Assembly (NCBI GenBank): GCA_036505275.1
Contig: DASXTS010000303.1
Location: 1 to 7,341, forward strand
DNA: 7,341 nt
DNA from: DASXTS01 sp036505275
Lineage (GTDB): Bacteria > Actinomycetota > Actinomycetes > Mycobacteriales > Pseudonocardiaceae
Direction of reading: 5' to 3'
The notes beneath the pieces were generated by a model, which searched no databases, was not told where the DNA came from, and saw only the letters and a list, made by a program, of their open reading frames with translations. Below, piece after piece: positions 5,249 to 7,341 of the stretch. How positions within the stretch are numbered: position 1 is the stretch's first letter; each line of letters starts with the position of its first letter. The position numbers and the translations under genes are program-made.

Positions 5249-6868
5249 TCAGCCGGCTACCCCGCGGCCAGTCGGGCGGCCAGTCGGATTGTCGCCGCCG
5301 AGCGGAAGCTCGGCGGCGATCCGCGTGCCCGAGCCCGTGCCGGGCGCCGCGACCACGCTGAGCCGGCCGCCGAGCGCCTCCAGCCGGTCGGTCAGCCCGC
5401 GTAGTCCGGAGCCCCGGGCCGGGGCGGCGCCGCCACGGCCGTCATCGGTGACGATGACGACGAGCAAGTCGCCCTTGCGCACCACCTCGATCGTGACCGC
5501 TGTCGCCGCCGCGTGCTTGGCCACATTCGCCAGCGCCTCGGCGCACACGTAGTACGCGGCCAGCTCGACCGGCGGCGCGAACCGCTCGGCCAGCACCACG
5601 GACCGCACCGGCACCGCGCTGCGCTCCACCAGCGCCGCTACGCCGTCGGCGAGCCCCCCGGCCAGCTCCCGCGGATGCAACCCGCGGGCCAGGTCGTCCA
5701 GCTGTTCCAGCGTACGGTCGAGCTGCGCGGCGGCCCGCGACAGATGCGACCGGTCCCCCGCCCTGGCCGGCGCCGGGCCCAGGTCGTCTCGCAACCGCGC
5801 CAGGCGCCGCCGCGAGCCCTCGTGCAGCCGCCGCTCCAGCCGCTGCCGTTCCTCGTCGCCGGCGACCACCAGCCTGCGGCGAGAGGCCGCGAGCTCGGCC
5901 AGTTGGGCGCGCACCTCGGCCTGCAGCGCGGCGTGCGCCGCGGTCAGCCGGGTCGCCGCGGCGACGGCGTCCATCACGCCCGGGTCGGCCAGCGCCGACC
6001 GATCGTGGAGGATGACGGCGAACGGCGTCCCGTCCCGGTCGATCGCGGTCGCCACCCGCGAGCCGCTCCCGTCGGCCGGCACCTCGGCGCCGTCCGCGTC
6101 GACGTACCGGCCGGCCTCGCGCACCCAGTGCCCGACCCGAAGGTCCGGGTCGCCGAGTAGCCGCGCCAGCGCGTCGCGCAGCGTGCCGGACCGCGACTCC
6201 CCGAGCTCGACGACGAGGTCGGCAACGGCACGCGCCGGCAATCGCCGGCCGCGCGCCACGGCGCCGGCCACCGCGCACAGCACGACGGCGTATGCCAGTG
6301 ACGTCGCCGTGTCGACGGCGTCGCTGGGCAGCGCGAGCCTTGCGGCGGCGCCGCCCACGACGACGGACACCCAGCCGATGCCCGGAACGAGGCGGCCGGC
6401 GCCATCCCAACCCGGGCGGACGGCACGGCCGGACCGCTCCGCCGCCAACACGGCGAGGAACAGTCCGCCGAGCACGATCGCTGCGGTCTCGCTGGCCCAG
6501 ACGCCCGGCACCGCGGCCGAGACGTAGCCGCCCGCGACAGCAACCATGCCGAGCCGGGTGCGCGGCCGCCAGCCCGGGCTACACACCAGCAGGTGGATCA
6601 GCGGGCCCCGGTGCCACTGGGCTGCCACCGGCAGCAGGGTGCCGGCGAACCAGGCGCCGGCGGTCAGCGCAGCCAGGATCGCGACGGGCCGGTCCCGACC
6701 CAGCCGCGCCATCGCGGCACCGAAGAAGGCGAGCCCGACCAGCAGGTCCGGGATCCACAGCAGCGGCTCCCGGAGGTCGTGCGCGGCCCACTCCGCGTAC
6801 CCACCGAGGACCACCGCGAGGATCGCCAGTGCGGTACGGGCGCCGCGCACCCCAGCCGGATTACGCAC
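5249..6868 (-). CDS. Membrane sensor histidine kinase (HK2), intact ATPase domain, altered H-box
   Basis: 539 residues from a GTG at 6866-6868, 4 bases after the response-regulator stop, so the two genes are probably one operon with translational coupling; no clear Shine-Dalgarno is seen. Several membrane segments fill residues 10-205. The linker (DPDLRVGHWVREAGRYVDADG) and coiled coil parallel those of HK1, showing common descent. The HisKA_3 box reads LERRLHEGSRRRL with H349; Glu follows instead of the usual Asp, and position H+4 is Arg353 instead of the Gln or Asn that supports phosphatase activity. The HATPase_c domain is complete: EALANVAKH (N448), DDGRGG (475-480), GSGLRGL (486-492) and GTGSGT (510-515). 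It should bind ATP and act as a kinase, on itself, on HK1 or on both (inference), but may lack phosphatase activity. It ends convergently with the binding-protein gene, so their transcripts may overlap. Confidence 0.85.
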   Translation of the reverse strand: MRNPAGVRGARTALAILAVVLGGYAEWAAHDLREPLLWIPDLLVGLAFFGAAMARLGRDRPVAILAALTAGAWFAGTLLPVAAQWHRGPLIHLLVCSPGWRPRTRLGMVAVAGGYVSAAVPGVWASETAAIVLGGLFLAVLAAERSGRAVRPGWDGAGRLVPGIGWVSVVVGGAAARLALPSDAVDTATSLAYAVVLCAVAGAVARGRRLPARAVADLVVELGESRSGTLRDALARLLGDPDLRVGHWVREAGRYVDADGAEVPADGSGSRVATAIDRDGTPFAVILHDRSALADPGVMDAVAAATRLTAAHAALQAEVRAQLAELAASRRRLVVAGDEERQRLERRLHEGSRRRLARLRDDLGPAPARAGDRSHLSRAAAQLDRTLEQLDDLARGLHPRELAGGLADGVAALVERSAVPVRSVVLAERFAPPVELAAYYVCAEALANVAKHAAATAVTIEVVRKGDLLVVIVTDDGRGGAAPARGSGLRGLTDRLEALGGRLSVVAAPGTGSGTRIAAELPLGGDNPTGRPTGRGVAG

Positions 6869-6872
6869 GCCG

Positions 6873-7226
6873 CTATCCGAGCACGAGGCGCAGCGCCGGC
6901 ACGGTGAGGTCCGCCTTGGCGAGAAACCCGCGGGCGGCCGCGCGGTGCAGGCGGCTGCCGTACGTCCGCCCGCTGCGGCTGGAGATGAGCACGACGGCCG
7001 GCGGATCCGGGAGCTCGGCGAGCCGGTCGGCCACGGCGAACCCGTCCAGATCAGGCAGCCGTACGTCCAGCAGCACGATCCGCGGGCGCAGCCGCTCCGC
7101 GGCGCGGATGCCGTCGGCGCCGGTGCCCGCCTCGCCGACCACGTCGAAGCCGCCGGCCTCGAGCACGGCCCGCGCAGAGGCCCTGAAGTCGACGTGGTCG
7201 TCCACGACCAGGACGGTGTCCCGCAC
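6873..7226 (-). CDS. Receiver-only response regulator
   Basis: 117 residues from the GTG at 7224-7226; an ATG at 7260-7262 would give 129, adding MSPAAPTWDHRP, which has no family likeness. The whole protein is one REC domain: acidic pair D9-D10 (VLVVDDH), phosphoacceptor D54 (VLLDVRLPDLDGF), switch Ser82 (VLISS) and K104 (GFLAKADL). These canonical residues suggest it is phosphorylated. Partners of HisKA_3 kinases are normally NarL/FixJ proteins of about 210 residues with a LuxR-type helix-turn-helix. Here the TAG stop comes right after the receiver and HK2 starts 4 bases on, so there is no room for a lost DNA-binding domain. It may act by protein contact or pass phosphate onward (inference). 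It is first in an operon with HK2. Confidence 0.85.
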   Translation of the reverse strand: MRDTVLVVDDHVDFRASARAVLEAGGFDVVGEAGTGADGIRAAERLRPRIVLLDVRLPDLDGFAVADRLAELPDPPAVVLISSRSGRTYGSRLHRAAARGFLAKADLTVPALRLVLG

Positions 7227-7238
7227 CGGGCGATGGTC
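7224..7238 (-). promoter_or_regulatory. Possible leaderless -10 of the response-regulator operon
   Basis: On the minus strand GACCAT (7238-7233) is followed by six bases (CGCCCG) and then the GTG at 7226, the same spacing as at the HK1 start and the rightmost gene. There is no Shine-Dalgarno before either possible start. The -35 is weak (TGTCCC at 7261-7256). A modest case that also favours the GTG over the upstream ATG. Confidence 0.35.
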
Positions 7239-7258
7239 CCACGTCGGCGCCGCCGGGG

Positions 7259-7273
7259 ACATTGTGGCCAGCC
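7259..7273 (+). repeat. Third copy of the shared promoter motif
   Basis: ACATTGTGGCCAGCC is identical over 15 bases to the minus strand of 3614-3628. It lies between the response regulator and the rightmost gene, and its TTGTGG forms the -35-like element of the latter. Here the second arm of the inverted repeat (GTGGC) is lost, so it is a half-site plus spacer. Confidence 0.6.
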
Positions 7274-7298
7274 CGTGGTCTGCGAGAATGGCGGCGTG
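7262..7298 (+). promoter_or_regulatory. Predicted leaderless promoter of the rightmost gene
   Basis: TTGTGG (7262-7267), a 16-base spacer, GAGAAT (7284-7289), six bases (GGCGGC) and GTG at 7296. The -10 and start region (GAGAATGGCGGCGTGG) closely resembles that of HK1 (GACGATGGCGCCGTGG), so the two promoters look related. Confidence 0.5.
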
Positions 7299-7341
7299 GA
7301 AATCGCGCGGGCGCCTGGGCCCGACGAGCCGAAGCGGCTCG
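7296..7341 (+). CDS. N-terminus of an unidentified protein, cut by the window end
   Basis: From the GTG at 7296 the frame reads MEIARAPGPDEPKRL and is open to the end of the window. The composition is protein-like and the start sits where a leaderless transcript would begin. An ATG at 7288 in another frame gives an Arg/Ser-rich peptide and is less likely. Too little is present to name a family. Because it shares the promoter motif of HK1, it may belong to the same regulon. Confidence 0.5.
   Translation, partial: MEIARAPGPDEPKRL

Noticed and set aside
5513..6527. Plus-strand frames opposite HK2
   Set aside because: Composition is shadow-like and the HK2 motifs on the minus strand explain the region.
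7288..7341. ATG at 7288 as start of the rightmost gene
   Set aside because: The frame gives an Arg/Ser-rich peptide and the ATG overlaps the likely -10; the GTG at 7296 gives a more protein-like sequence.
1..7341. CRISPR arrays, tRNA, rRNA or riboswitches
   Set aside because: No regular repeat-spacer pattern, no tRNA cloverleaf signature and no recognisable conserved RNA motif was seen on either strand.

Overview
The window is very GC-rich (visibly well over 65 %), with GTG starts and leaderless-looking promoters. This suggests a high-GC actinomycete; the genus cannot be told from the sequence. It splits into a degraded mobile-element zone on the left (1-1720) and an intact, compact signalling locus on the right (1811-7341).

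Left zone. An IS5-type DDE transposase (minus strand, 23-976) with its catalytic residues in place lies next to the C-terminal scrap of an IS66-type transposase (minus, about 1128-1298). That scrap abuts the C-terminal third of an LtrA-like membrane protein gene (plus, about 1296-1721). The ltrA gene therefore looks as if it was cut by an insertion and then deleted.

Right zone. Two paralogous polytopic membrane histidine kinases of the HisKA_3 (NarX/DesK-like) class lie on the minus strand (HK1 1811-3589, HK2 5249-6868). Between them, on the plus strand, is a lipoprotein (3730-5244) made of a TRAP-type DctP solute-binding domain joined to a C-terminal lipocalin-like domain. A receiver-only response regulator (6873-7226, or from 7262) sits immediately upstream of HK2 in the same operon. 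A new plus-strand gene starts at about 7296 and runs off the end. No DctQ/DctM transporter subunits are in the window, so the binding protein may act as a ligand receptor for the kinases rather than as part of a transporter (inference).

Most notable points. (1) The two kinases are degenerate in complementary ways. HK1 keeps the H-D-x-x-x-Q phosphoacceptor/phosphatase box but has lost the N, G1 and G2 boxes of the ATPase domain. HK2 has an intact ATPase domain but an altered box (H-E-G-S-R). A kinase/substrate heterodimer is a plausible reading. (2) The 15-mer ACATTGTGGCCAGCC occurs at the HK1 promoter, where its core is tandemly duplicated, and again at the promoter between the response regulator and the rightmost gene. 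At both places it supplies a -35-like TTGTGG placed similarly before a leaderless GTG start, which suggests common control. (3) The lipoprotein promoter has inverted repeats framing and following its -10. Together these look like a dedicated, co-regulated ligand-sensing system.
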